A DNA stretch of 52,726 bases from positions 1 to 52,726 of the forward strand of contig CANIBQ010000030.1 in the NCBI GenBank assembly GCA_947465645.1. The letters run 5' to 3'. Below are positions 1-8,110 of the stretch, in pieces (position 1 is the stretch's first letter; each line of letters begins with the position of its first letter). The notes beneath the pieces are model-generated. The model was not told the origin of the DNA. It was given only the letters and a program-made list of their open reading frames with translations, and did not search any database. The stretch is from Acidobacteriota bacterium (GTDB lineage Bacteria; Acidobacteriota; Vicinamibacteria; Vicinamibacterales; UBA2999). Made by a program: the position numbers and the translations under genes.

Positions 1-1427
1 CCGTAGGTCTGCATCGCGGTGCCGAGCACCATGAGCGCCACCTTCTTGAACGCCGTCACCGCGCGGAGCTCTTCCTCGAGCGCGGCATCGCCAGACGCCA
101 TCACCGCCGGCGACGGCGACAGAATCTCGTCCTGCAGGCGCTTCGCGGCGGCAATCAACGGGAGGTCGCCCTTGAGCGCGCGCTTGATCAACATGCCGGG
201 AATCAACAGGCGGTTGACTTCGTTGGTCCCCTCGAAGATGCGGTTGACCCGCGCGTCGCGATAGTAGCGCTCGGCGCCGTATTCCTTGACGAAGCCGTTT
301 CCGCCGTGAATCTGGATGTTCTCGTCGAGCACGAAGTCGAGCGTTTCGCTGCCCGCGACCTTCGCGATCGACGCCTCCACGGCAAACTCCTCGAACGCCC
401 CCGCGACTTCGGCACCGGTGTGCGAGGTGCCCTCGAGCGCTGCGTCGATCAGGCCGGCGGTGCGGTACATCAGGCTTTCCACCGCGTAGGTCCGCGCCGT
501 CATCTCGCCGAGCTTGTGCCTGATGGCGCCGAAGGTGGCTATCGGATGGCCGAACTGCTTGCGCTGCGCGGCGTACTTCGCCGAGTCGCCGATGGCCACG
601 CGCGATCCGCCGATGCACATGCCGCCTAGCTTGAAACGCCCGAAGTTCAGCGTGTTGAGCGCCACCTTGTAGCCCTTGCCCATTTCTCCGAGCACGTTCT
701 CGGCTGGCACCTTCGCGTCCTGCAGGACGATGGGCGTCGTGGACGAGCCGTGCAGGCCCATCTTGTGCTCTTCCTTGCCCGAGCTCACGCCGGGGAATGC
801 CTTCTCGACGATGAACGCGGTGAACTGATCGCCGTCCACCTGCGCAAACACGATGATGACGTCGGCAAAGCCGCCGTTGGTAATCCACATCTTCTCGCCG
901 GTGAGCACCCAGGACCCATCGGGCTGCTTCACCGCGCGGGTCTTGGCGGCCAGCGCGTCCGATCCGGACCCGGATTCGCTGAGAGCGTAGGCGCCAACCA
1001 GTTCCCCGGCGACGAGTCGCGGAAGATACTTCTGCTTCTGGGCGTCGGTGCCAAACAGGACGATTGGCAGGATGCAGAGGTTGGCATGCCCACCGTAGGT
1101 CGTCGCAAATGATGCGGAGCGCGCGATGTGCTCCGCCACGATCAGCGAGGACGCTTTGTCGAGATCGAGGCCGCCGTACTCCTCCGGTACTGTGGTGCCG
1201 AGGAGTCCGAGCTCCCCGCAGCGCCTGATCAGCGTCCGCGCGAGCTCCCAGTCCTTGGCTTCGAGCTTCTCGAGATTGGGGAGCACCTCGTTGCTGATGA
1301 ACTCATCGGTCGTCTGAGCCATCAGGCGGTGTTCGTCCGACTTCTTCTCTGGCGTGAAGATGTCGGCCGGCGCCGTGTCTTCCAGCAGCCATGAACCACC
1401 TTTGCGAGTGCCAGTTGCTATGGTCAT
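1..1427 (-). CDS. fadE: Acyl-CoA dehydrogenase, FadE type (3' end outside window)
   Basis: Flavoenzyme that introduces the alpha-beta double bond in acyl-CoA, the first step of beta-oxidation. The frame reads from an ATG at 1427 down to base 1 with no stop, so the C-terminus is missing. The N-terminal helical domain is followed by the middle-domain text ALSESGSGSDA and WITNGG, then by the helical C-domain with NRIFEGTNEVNR, which holds the catalytic Glu. The reading continues well past that motif, as in the long (about 590-residue) FadE/YusJ group with a C-terminal extension. It lies 24 bases downstream of the thiolase stop and is the last visible gene of the fad operon. The family call is secure; chain-length specificity is not readable. 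Confidence 0.93.
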   Translation of the reverse strand, partial: MTIATGTRKGGSWLLEDTAPADIFTPEKKSDEHRLMAQTTDEFISNEVLPNLEKLEAKDWELARTLIRRCGELGLLGTTVPEEYGGLDLDKASSLIVAEHIARSASFATTYGGHANLCILPIVLFGTDAQKQKYLPRLVAGELVGAYALSESGSGSDALAAKTRAVKQPDGSWVLTGEKMWITNGGFADVIIVFAQVDGDQFTAFIVEKAFPGVSSGKEEHKMGLHGSSTTPIVLQDAKVPAENVLGEMGKGYKVALNTLNFGRFKLGGMCIGGSRVAIGDSAKYAAQRKQFGHPIATFGAIRHKLGEMTARTYAVESLMYRTAGLIDAALEGTSHTGAEVAGAFEEFAVEASIAKVAGSETLDFVLDENIQIHGGNGFVKEYGAERYYRDARVNRIFEGTNEVNRLLIPGMLIKRALKGDLPLIAAAKRLQDEILSPSPAVMASGDAALEEELRAVTAFKKVALMVLGTAMQTY

Positions 1428-1451
1428 TGGGTCCTCTCGTGCACGGTGCAC

Positions 1452-2630
1452 CTAGTACCTTTCAAAGATCCCCGCCGCTCCCATGCCGCCGCCGACGCAC
1501 ATTGAAACCATCCCGTACCTGACATTGCGCCGCCGCATCTCGTGGAGGAGCGTGGCGGTGAGCTTTGCGCCGGTGCAGCCGAGCGGGTGGCCCAGGGCGA
1601 TGGCGCCGCCGTTGACGTTCAGCCGCGCCGGATCGATCGGCAGCTCGCGGAGGCACGCCAGCACCTGCGCCGCGAACGCCTCGTTGAGCTCGACCAGGCC
1701 GATGTCGTCGAGCGTGAGTCCCGCAAGCTTCAGTGCCTTTCGAATCGCAGGCACCGGTCCGATACCGAAGCGCTCGGGCTCTACACCCGCCGTCGCGAAC
1801 GCCACGAATCGGGCCAGCGGCGTGAGTCCCAGCTCCTTCGCGCGCGCCCCTGACGTGACGATGACCGCTGCGGCTCCATCGCTCATCTGGGACGAATTTC
1901 CAGCGGTCACCGAGCCCTGTGCGTGAAACGCGGCCCTCAGCTTGGCGAGCGCCTCTGGCGACGTATCGCGCCGCGGTCCTTCGTCCTGTGCGAACGTCAC
2001 GTCGCGGAGCTGAGGCGTGCCGCCGCCGTTCGGCACGGATATCCGGAACGTGAGCGGCGTGATCTCTTCGGTGAAGCGGCCGGCCTCGATGGCGGCGAGC
2101 GCGCGCTGGTGGCTCTGCAGGGCGAACGCGTCCTGCTCCTCGCGGGTGATGGCGCTTTCCCGGGCGTGGTTCTCCGCCACCAGGCCGGTGGTCAGATACA
2201 CATCCGGATAGTCATCGACGAGAGCCGGATTCGGAGCGACCTTGTTGCCGCCCATCGGCACCATGCTCATCGACTCGGTGCCGCCGGCGATGACGCTGTG
2301 CGTGAAGCCGCACATGATCCGCTCGGCCGCGAAGGCAATCGACTGCAGCCCGGACGAGCAGAAGCGGTTGATCGTCACCGCGGACGCGCTCACCGGCACG
2401 CCGGCGCGAAGGCTGGCGATCCGTGCCACGTTCAGCCCTTGCTCCGCCTCCGGCATCGCACAGCCCAGGATCACGTCGTCGATCTCAGACGGGTCGAGAC
2501 CGGGCGCGCGTCTCAACGCCTCGGCGATGACCGCCGCCGCCATTTCATCCGGGCGTACGGTCTTCAGCGCGCCGTTCGGCGCCTTGCCGACCGCCGTGCG
2601 GGTCGCCGACACGATTACAGCGTCTTGCAT
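1452..2630 (-). CDS. fadA: Acetyl-CoA acyltransferase (thiolase)
   Basis: Thiolytic cleavage of 3-ketoacyl-CoA to acetyl-CoA and a shortened acyl-CoA, last step of beta-oxidation. The 392-residue length is normal for the family. The nucleophile is Cys91 in NRFCSSGLQS; His348 in GGAIALGHPLGCTGAK and Cys378 in CVGGGMGAA complete the active site. It overlaps the preceding hydrolase gene by 16 bases (stop at 2615, this start at 2630), so translation is probably coupled. Together with the multifunctional protein upstream and the dehydrogenase downstream this matches the Bacillus fadN-fadA-fadE gene order. A biosynthetic acetoacetyl-CoA thiolase is a less likely alternative given the neighbours. 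Confidence 0.95.
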   Translation of the reverse strand: MQDAVIVSATRTAVGKAPNGALKTVRPDEMAAAVIAEALRRAPGLDPSEIDDVILGCAMPEAEQGLNVARIASLRAGVPVSASAVTINRFCSSGLQSIAFAAERIMCGFTHSVIAGGTESMSMVPMGGNKVAPNPALVDDYPDVYLTTGLVAENHARESAITREEQDAFALQSHQRALAAIEAGRFTEEITPLTFRISVPNGGGTPQLRDVTFAQDEGPRRDTSPEALAKLRAAFHAQGSVTAGNSSQMSDGAAAVIVTSGARAKELGLTPLARFVAFATAGVEPERFGIGPVPAIRKALKLAGLTLDDIGLVELNEAFAAQVLACLRELPIDPARLNVNGGAIALGHPLGCTGAKLTATLLHEMRRRNVRYGMVSMCVGGGMGAAGIFERY

Positions 2631-3253
2631 GAAAAGTCCTCAAGCAGATCCTCGAGCGCGTCGCCGACCTCGGAGGCCTGGCCGTCGAACAGGTGATTGG
2701 CGCGATCGATTTCCACAAATTCCTTCGGTTCCGGAAGCTGCGCGTAGAACTCGCGAACGAGCTTGATCGGAATCAGCTCGTCGGATTCGCCGTGAATGAT
2801 GAACGTCGGCTTGGTGGACGTCTTCACCGCCCGGAAGTCGTACTTGTTGACAGGCGGGCCGATCAGGATCAGCGCGCATACGCGCTCGTCTTCCGCGCCG
2901 ACCGTACCCGCGACATGCGAGCCGAAGGAGAATCCGGCGGCCCACATCTCCAGGCCAGGATGCTCGGTTGCCACGTAGTTCACCGCCGCGCGGAAGTCGT
3001 CCATTTCACCGCGCCCTTCGTCCCAGGCGCCGGCGCTCCGGCCCACGCCACGGAAATTGAACCGCAGTACGACGCACCCGATCCGGCTCAATGCTTTGGA
3101 CGCCTGAAACACGCACTTCGTGTGCATCGTCCCGCCTTCCGTGGGCAGGGGGTGTGCGAAGACGACGGCAGCGCGCGGGTCGCCTGCGGGCTTGTCGATG
3201 AGGACCTCGAGCGGCCCCACCGCGCCGGGGATTTCGCGGATGACCTCAGCCAA
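2615..3253 (-). CDS. Alpha/beta hydrolase, dienelactone-hydrolase-like
   Basis: Soluble single-domain alpha/beta hydrolase of 212 residues from a TTG start at 3253. That start is chosen because an AGGAGG ribosome binding site lies 4 bases upstream and the codon overlaps the TGA of the previous gene; upstream in-frame ATG starts would lie inside that gene. The likely triad is Ser109 (GFSFGS), Asp158 (HGESDEL) and His187 (RANHLF). The short form without a lid domain resembles COG2945-type hydrolases. Its place inside the fad operon suggests an acyl ester or acyl-CoA substrate, but that is inference; no signal peptide is seen. Confidence 0.8.
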   Translation of the reverse strand: MAEVIREIPGAVGPLEVLIDKPAGDPRAAVVFAHPLPTEGGTMHTKCVFQASKALSRIGCVVLRFNFRGVGRSAGAWDEGRGEMDDFRAAVNYVATEHPGLEMWAAGFSFGSHVAGTVGAEDERVCALILIGPPVNKYDFRAVKTSTKPTFIIHGESDELIPIKLVREFYAQLPEPKEFVEIDRANHLFDGQASEVGDALEDLLEDFSCKTL

Positions 3254-4061
3254 TGCGCCTCCTGCCGGCGGTGTCCGCCAGGCGCGCCGCGCTCTCCGCA
3301 AACGGGACGACGATGCGGGCAAATTCCTCGGGTCGTGTCATCAGGCCCAGATGTCCTGTGTTGGCGATCGTTGCCACGCTGGCGTGCGGCCACATCCTCA
3401 CGTATTCGTGGGTTCGGGCCACGGGCACCACGCGATCAAGCGATGGATCTCCGGTCACGACCAGCGTCGGCACGTTGACGCCTGAAACCTGAGCCTCGAG
3501 ATTGCCGTTCGCGAGGAGCCGGACGCGCCGCGCCATCCGGCCTGGGGAAAACATGTGCGTGACCGCTCGCCACCCGTGAAGTGCGGCCGCAAGAGCGCCG
3601 GGGAGGAACCCGGCGTTGGCGGCGGCAATCTCGCGGTACATGCGCAGCGATGCGATGCAGAAGAGCGGCGACAACAGCCGCGGCGCGCGCAGATAGAACG
3701 CCACGCGCCGATCGGGCGTCCAGGAGGGTGGCAGGGCGGATACGAGCACGAGCGACGACACCCGCTCCGGAAAGCGCGCGGCAAACGCGGCGGCAATCAA
3801 CCCGCCGTACGACACGCCGCAGATTGCCGCGCTCCCCACACCCGCCGCGTCGAGCGCGGTCCGCACCTGGTCGACGTAGGATTCGATGCCGCGCCGTTCA
3901 TCGAACGCGGCGCCGCACGTCGGCTCGTCCGCCAATGAGAACGTAATCACGCGGCATCGCTGCGCGAGCGCGTTGATAGCGGGCTTCATCCACTCCCAGC
4001 GTCCCTGTATCCCTGGGATGACGACGATGGCGGTGCCGCCGCCGCGGTCGATGAACTTCAT
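3246..4061 (-). CDS. Alpha/beta hydrolase fold protein
   Basis: A 271-residue hydrolase starting with the ATG that shares one base with the TGA of the upstream fadN-type gene (TGATG). The start of homology (IVVIPGIQGRWEWM) fits this codon. The catalytic triad is readable as Ser84 in GVSYGG, Asp209 in TGDPSLD and His237 in NTGHLGL. The middle region 130-180 is a hydrophobic lid typical of esterase/lipase-like members. It is the second gene of the beta-oxidation operon and is followed by another, unrelated-looking hydrolase. A role in releasing fatty acids from esters, or as a thioesterase, is plausible but unproven. Confidence 0.8.
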   Translation of the reverse strand: MKFIDRGGGTAIVVIPGIQGRWEWMKPAINALAQRCRVITFSLADEPTCGAAFDERRGIESYVDQVRTALDAAGVGSAAICGVSYGGLIAAAFAARFPERVSSLVLVSALPPSWTPDRRVAFYLRAPRLLSPLFCIASLRMYREIAAANAGFLPGALAAALHGWRAVTHMFSPGRMARRVRLLANGNLEAQVSGVNVPTLVVTGDPSLDRVVPVARTHEYVRMWPHASVATIANTGHLGLMTRPEEFARIVVPFAESAARLADTAGRRRIG

Positions 4062-6289
4062 CAATTTCTCAGGGGCTTGCCCGTCTTCAGCGTGTGCTGG
4101 ATCCGCTCCTGCGTCTTGCGTTCGCCAAGAAGCTTCAGAAAGGCCTCTCGCTCGAGGTCGAGGAGCTGCTGCTCGGTGACCGTTGACGCATGCGGGATTG
4201 CCCCGCCGGCCATGATGTTGGCGAGCGTCCGCGCAATCAGCACGTCGTGATCGCTGATTCGGCCGGCGCGCCAGGCGAGATGGATTCCAAGCTTCAGCGG
4301 TGCCAGCACGGTGTCTCCCCCCACCGGAATCGCAAGACGGGGGGCCGGCGGGTGGTACCCCTCTTCCACGCGTTGCAGAGCCCGTGCCTTCGCGTCCGCG
4401 AGAAGTCGTTCGGAATTCATCGTGAAAGCATCGATCGGCCGAAGGTAGCCCAGCCGTTGAGCGTCCGCTGCACTGGTCGATGCCTTCGCAAACGCGATGG
4501 TTTCGAAGGCGCGCTGGATCGCCGGCAGGAAGTCCGAGGTCCCCGCGGGCATGCCTTCGGCCGCCCGCGCTACCATCTCCTTGGTGCCTCCGCCCGCAGG
4601 AATCAGCCCCACGCCTGCTTCGACCAGGCCCATGTAGGTTTCCGCGGCGGCCTGGACTCGATCCGCATGGAGCGAGATCTCGCATCCGCCGCCCAGGGTG
4701 AGTCCCACGGGTGCCACCACCACCGGCACGTCGCTGTAGCGCAGGGCCATGGTGGTCTGCTGAAAGGCTCGGATCATCAGCTCGATTTCATCCCAGTTCT
4801 CTTCCTGCGCTTCGAGCAGGACGAGCATCAGGTTGGCGCCGGCTGAAAAGTTGGGCGCCTCGTTGCCGATCACGAGCGCGGCGAAGTTGCGCGACGCCTC
4901 GCGCACCCCAGCCTGCAGCATCTGAATCGTGTCGCCGCCGATGGCGTTCATCTTCGAGTGGAACTCGACGCACAGGACGCCGTCGCCGAGATCGACAAGG
5001 CTCGCGCCTGCATTCTTCTTGACCGCGACGGCCCGGTCCTTCGCCGACTTCAGGATCAGGAGATCAGGCTTCGCTGGCGGCACCTCACCCGCGCGTCCTT
5101 CGCCGGCAGTCCCCTCGAGTGCAATCGCGTCGATCAACTCGAACGGCCCGAGCGCCCAGCCGAATCCCCATCGCATGACCCGATCGACATCCTCAGCCGA
5201 ATGGGCGATGTTCGGGGTGACCTTCGCGGTGTAGGCGAGGGCTGGCGTCATCGTGTCGCGCAGGAACTGTCCCACGCGGTCCTTGCCGTGAAACAGCGTC
5301 TTGACGCGCTCGCGGGTGTCGCTGATGGAGGCCGCCGCCTCGAGGGATGGAAGCTTCGGACGCTGCTGCGGCCGGTACTCCAGCGTTGCGGGATCGAGCG
5401 TCAGGATCTCGGACTCACCCTGCGCGTTCTTGACGCGCTTGTAGAATCCCTGCCCGGCCTTTTCACCGGTCATGCCTCGTTCGAGCATCCGTCCGACGAA
5501 TGGCGGCAGCGTCCACATGTCCTTCGCGCCGGTCCCGGGCAGCCGTTCGCGCAGGTCCTCGACGACGCGCGCGATGATGTCGAGCCCGGCGATGTCGACG
5601 GTGCGAAAGGTGGCGCTCCTGGGACGGCCCAGGGGCGGGCCGGTGATGGCGTCTACTTCGTCGATCGTGTACTCGCCGGCCGCGATCCGCGCGAGGATCT
5701 GCAGGATGCCGAACATCGCGACGTGGTTGCCGATGAAGCCGGGCGAGTCCTTCGCGATCACCACCCCCTTGCCGAGCCGATGGTCCGCGAAGTGGCTGAC
5801 GGCGTTGACGACGGCCTCGTCGGTTTCGGGTGTTGGGATGATCTCGAGCAGATGCAGGTAGCGCGGCGGGTTGAAGAAGTGCGTGCCGAGCCAATGCTTC
5901 CTGAAATCGTCGCTTCGTCCTTCAGCCAGCGCCGCAATCGGGATGCCGGAGGTGTTCGAGCTGACAATCGAACCGGGGCGGCGGGCGGCGTCCACCTTCT
6001 CCAGCAGTCCGCGCTTGATGTCGAGCCGCTCGACGACGGCCTCGATAATCCAATCGCTCTCGGCGATCCGCGCCAGGTCGGCGTCGAAGCTGCCGGTCGA
6101 GACGAGCGTCGCTGCGTCCGGCGTGAAGAAGGGATCCGGCTTGAGCGCGCGGGCCCGTTTCAGCCCCTGCGTGGCGGCATCCGCCGTGACATCGAGCAGC
6201 AGCGCCGGGACACCCGCGTTGGCGAAATGCGCGGCAATCTGCGCCCCCATCGTTCCCGCACCAAGCACAGCAACAGACCGGATCAGCAT
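4061..6289 (-). CDS. fadN: 3-hydroxyacyl-CoA dehydrogenase / enoyl-CoA hydratase (FadN type)
   Basis: Bifunctional beta-oxidation enzyme of 742 residues. The order is an N-terminal NAD-binding Rossmann domain (LGAGTMG at residues 9-15), 3-hydroxyacyl-CoA dehydrogenase C-terminal domains to about 390, then a crotonase-type enoyl-CoA hydratase domain (APNFSAGANL, TLGGGCEISLHAD, GVGLIPAGGG) and a helical tail. Dehydrogenase first and hydratase second is the order in Bacillus FadN, opposite to E. coli FadB. The ATG at 6289 begins directly before the Rossmann motif; the frame stays open upstream only because it reads through a TGCA repeat array. It is the first gene of the fad operon and is divergent from the deacetylase gene. 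Confidence 0.93.
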   Translation of the reverse strand: MLIRSVAVLGAGTMGAQIAAHFANAGVPALLLDVTADAATQGLKRARALKPDPFFTPDAATLVSTGSFDADLARIAESDWIIEAVVERLDIKRGLLEKVDAARRPGSIVSSNTSGIPIAALAEGRSDDFRKHWLGTHFFNPPRYLHLLEIIPTPETDEAVVNAVSHFADHRLGKGVVIAKDSPGFIGNHVAMFGILQILARIAAGEYTIDEVDAITGPPLGRPRSATFRTVDIAGLDIIARVVEDLRERLPGTGAKDMWTLPPFVGRMLERGMTGEKAGQGFYKRVKNAQGESEILTLDPATLEYRPQQRPKLPSLEAAASISDTRERVKTLFHGKDRVGQFLRDTMTPALAYTAKVTPNIAHSAEDVDRVMRWGFGWALGPFELIDAIALEGTAGEGRAGEVPPAKPDLLILKSAKDRAVAVKKNAGASLVDLGDGVLCVEFHSKMNAIGGDTIQMLQAGVREASRNFAALVIGNEAPNFSAGANLMLVLLEAQEENWDEIELMIRAFQQTTMALRYSDVPVVVAPVGLTLGGGCEISLHADRVQAAAETYMGLVEAGVGLIPAGGGTKEMVARAAEGMPAGTSDFLPAIQRAFETIAFAKASTSAADAQRLGYLRPIDAFTMNSERLLADAKARALQRVEEGYHPPAPRLAIPVGGDTVLAPLKLGIHLAWRAGRISDHDVLIARTLANIMAGGAIPHASTVTEQQLLDLEREAFLKLLGERKTQERIQHTLKTGKPLRN

Positions 6290-6319
6290 CTGTACCCAGT
6301 CTACATGCCCACGCGCAAC

Positions 6320-6369
6320 GTGCACCCTGCACGTGCACCCTGCACATGCACCCTGCACTCTGCACATGT
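6320..6369. repeat. TGCA heptad array A
   Basis: Seven TGCA tetranucleotides spaced 7 (sometimes 6) bases apart, mostly of the form TGCACNN. It fills the space between the divergent fadN and deacetylase start regions and ends about 5 bases before the deacetylase promoter -35 box. It belongs to the same family as arrays B (7409), C (7910) and D (51988). It is too regular to be chance, and no coding role is seen. Confidence 0.85.
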
Positions 6370-6373
6370 GTTC

Positions 6374-6401
6374 TTGACAACCCTTCGGCCGCAGCCATAA
6401 T
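6374..6401 (+). promoter_or_regulatory. Sigma-70 type promoter for the deacetylase gene
   Basis: TTGACA at 6374-6379, a 16-base spacer, then CATAAT at 6396-6401, followed at 6420 by a GTG start with AGGAG just upstream. This is close to consensus for the vegetative sigma factor. The heptad array lies immediately upstream, where an activator or repressor would sit. Confidence 0.7.
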
Positions 6402-6419
6402 CACCGCGCAGGAGTAAAC

Positions 6420-7403
6420 GTGAACAATCGACGGGACTTTCTCAAACGCGGCCTGTCGTTGGCAGGCACGGCAGGGGCGCTGGCTTCCGGCCTGGCGTCG
6501 TCTGCGTTTGCTCAACCACAGGTCGGCTCGGTGAAACGTGCGGACCGCTATGACGATTCGTTTATCTTCGAGCGCAAGCCGTTCACGTGGCCGGGCAACG
6601 CCACTCTGGCGATCTGGATTGTGCCGAACGTCGAAGTCTGGCGTTACGACTCACCCACGGGGCAGGCCATCAGCCCCAACGACCGAGGCATCGTGCCCGA
6701 TGTCGTCAATTACGCCTGGCGGGAATACGGCCTGCGGGTCGGGTTGTGGCGCATCGCCGATGTGCTCGACGCCGCAGGGGTCAAGGCGACCGTCGCGCTC
6801 AACGCCGCCGTCGCCGACACGCATCCCAAGGCCATTGAAGAGATGAAGCGGCGCGGCTGGGAGTTCATGGGGCACGGGATCACCAACAGCGAGAACCTGG
6901 CCGGGTTGAATGAGGAAAAAGAGCGGGCGCTGATCCAGTCGGCGCTCGAGACCGTCGAACAGTCGACCGGCCGGCGGCCGCGCGGCTGGTTGGGCTCAGG
7001 GCTCACCGAGACGCACAGCACGCTCGATATCCTGGCGGAAGAGGGCGTGATCTACTGCGGCGACTGGAACGCCGACGACCAGCCGTATCCGATGAAAGTC
7101 AGGAAAGGACGGATGTGTTCGATCCCCTACTGCATGGAGATCAACGACATTTCGCTCTTCATCAGAAAGGGCTACACCGGCGAGCAGTATCTTCAATCCG
7201 TCGTCGATCAATTCGACACGCTCTACGCCGACAGCGCGAAGCAGCCGAGAGTGCTCGGCCTTCCCCTCCACCCGATGATCACCGGGCAGCCGCTCCGCAT
7301 CAAGTATCTCGAGCGCGCCCTGGCCCACATGAGGAAGCACGAGCGCGTCTGGTTCGCCACCGGCAGCGAAATCATCGACGCCTATCAGCGGGCGAATCCG
7401 TAA
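6420..7403 (+). CDS. Tat-exported polysaccharide-deacetylase-family protein (PuuE/allantoinase-like)
   Basis: 327 residues from a GTG start with AGGAG five bases upstream. The N-terminus is a twin-arginine signal (NNRRDFLKRG, a hydrophobic stretch, then ASSAFAQ), so the product is predicted to be exported folded. The rest has the NodB/CE4-like barrel pattern of the PuuE-like group: WIVPNVEVW, GLWRIADVLDAAGVKATVALN, EFMGHGITNSENL, GWLGSGLTETHSTLDIL and LPLHPMITGQP. The classical TFDD metal site of true chitin/peptidoglycan deacetylases is not evident. Action on a C-N bond of an amide or cyclic ureide is likely; the substrate cannot be read. Confidence 0.82.
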   Translation: MNNRRDFLKRGLSLAGTAGALASGLASSAFAQPQVGSVKRADRYDDSFIFERKPFTWPGNATLAIWIVPNVEVWRYDSPTGQAISPNDRGIVPDVVNYAWREYGLRVGLWRIADVLDAAGVKATVALNAAVADTHPKAIEEMKRRGWEFMGHGITNSENLAGLNEEKERALIQSALETVEQSTGRRPRGWLGSGLTETHSTLDILAEEGVIYCGDWNADDQPYPMKVRKGRMCSIPYCMEINDISLFIRKGYTGEQYLQSVVDQFDTLYADSAKQPRVLGLPLHPMITGQPLRIKYLERALAHMRKHERVWFATGSEIIDAYQRANP

Positions 7404-7408
7404 GGGGA

Positions 7409-7480
7409 TGCACACGCGCACGGTGCAATGTGCACGGTGCAATGTGCCGGTGCATGTGCCTCGTGCTCGGTGCATGGTGC
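7409..7480. repeat. TGCA heptad array B
   Basis: Six TGCA elements in register with a 7-base period, mostly TGCANNG, plus decayed TGC units, starting just after the deacetylase stop and ending 35 bases before the four-helix-bundle gene. The frame of that gene stays open through the array and would give a Cys-rich meaningless leader, so the array is treated as non-coding. Confidence 0.8.
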
Positions 7481-7514
7481 GGCGGCGGCATGTGTCCTGC
7501 TCGCGCTTCCGGGC

Positions 7515-7904
7515 ATGGGCGTCAAGCACTTCACGGAACTTCGGTGTTGGGAGCAAAGCACCGAGTTGAAGCGTCGAATGTACGCAATATGTGCACGCGA
7601 ACTCGCGTGCCGTGATCGCGATTTCTGCTCTCAGGTAAAGCGCGCCGCGGCTTCGGCGCCAAGAAATATCGCCGAAGGGTTTGCCCGGTTCAATCATCGC
7701 GAGTTCAAGCAGTTCCTGCGCATCGCCCGCGGATCGCTTGGCGAACTTCAAGATGCGCTGCTGGATGCGAAGGATCGAGGCTATGTCGAGGAGGACGAGT
7801 TCAAGGAAATATGGGAAATCTCAGAACGCGCCATCGCGTCGACAACGGGCCTGATGAAGTATCTGCAGGAATCGAAGGATAGACGGTTCTGGGGAGAACG
7901 CTGA
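7515..7904 (+). CDS. Four-helix-bundle protein (S23/IVP-like family)
   Basis: 129 residues from the ATG at 7515, chosen because family similarity starts at about this point (HFTELRCWEQS) and everything upstream in frame is repeat array. The family signature is readable as QVKRAAASAPRNIAEGFAR followed by LRIARGSLGELQDALL, giving four amphipathic helices. The family includes proteins encoded in 23S rRNA intervening sequences and relatives of Avd, the accessory protein of diversity-generating retroelements; most members have no known function. There is no reverse transcriptase or rRNA nearby. Heptad arrays lie on both sides of the gene, which may form a small unit with them. Confidence 0.85.
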   Translation: MGVKHFTELRCWEQSTELKRRMYAICARELACRDRDFCSQVKRAAASAPRNIAEGFARFNHREFKQFLRIARGSLGELQDALLDAKDRGYVEEDEFKEIWEISERAIASTTGLMKYLQESKDRRFWGER

Positions 7905-7909
7905 CAGGG

Positions 7910-8110
7910 TGCACCATGCACGGTGCATCGTGCAATGTACATGGTGCAATGTGCATGGTGCAATGTGCGAGTGCTACGAACACGTGCAAGGTGGCAAGGT
8001 ACGGTGCACGCGGCACGTGCACCGTGCACCATGCACGTTGCACCCGCACGCTGCACGCTGCACCATGCACGTTGCACCCGCACGTTGCACCGTGCACCTT
8101 GCACTGTGCA
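7910..8110. repeat. TGCA heptad array C, large inverted pair
   Basis: About 21 TGCA tetranucleotides in 200 bases, mostly every 7 bases. The left half (7910 to about 7970) reads TGCANNG; the right half (about 8017 to 8110) reads TGCACNN, its reverse complement, so the two halves can pair into a long imperfect hairpin. The right half also holds a 24-base exact duplication (8027-8050 and 8061-8084, 34 bases apart). It occupies the whole space between the four-helix-bundle gene and the convergent ABC permease stop. Confidence 0.88.

Noticed and set aside
7428..7514. Upstream extension of the four-helix-bundle reading frame
   Set aside because: It would add a Cys/Ala-rich segment made only of repeat array B; the family similarity starts near the ATG at 7515.
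7910..8110. CRISPR array
   Set aside because: The repeat unit is only 7 bases, there are no unique spacers of constant length and no cas genes nearby.
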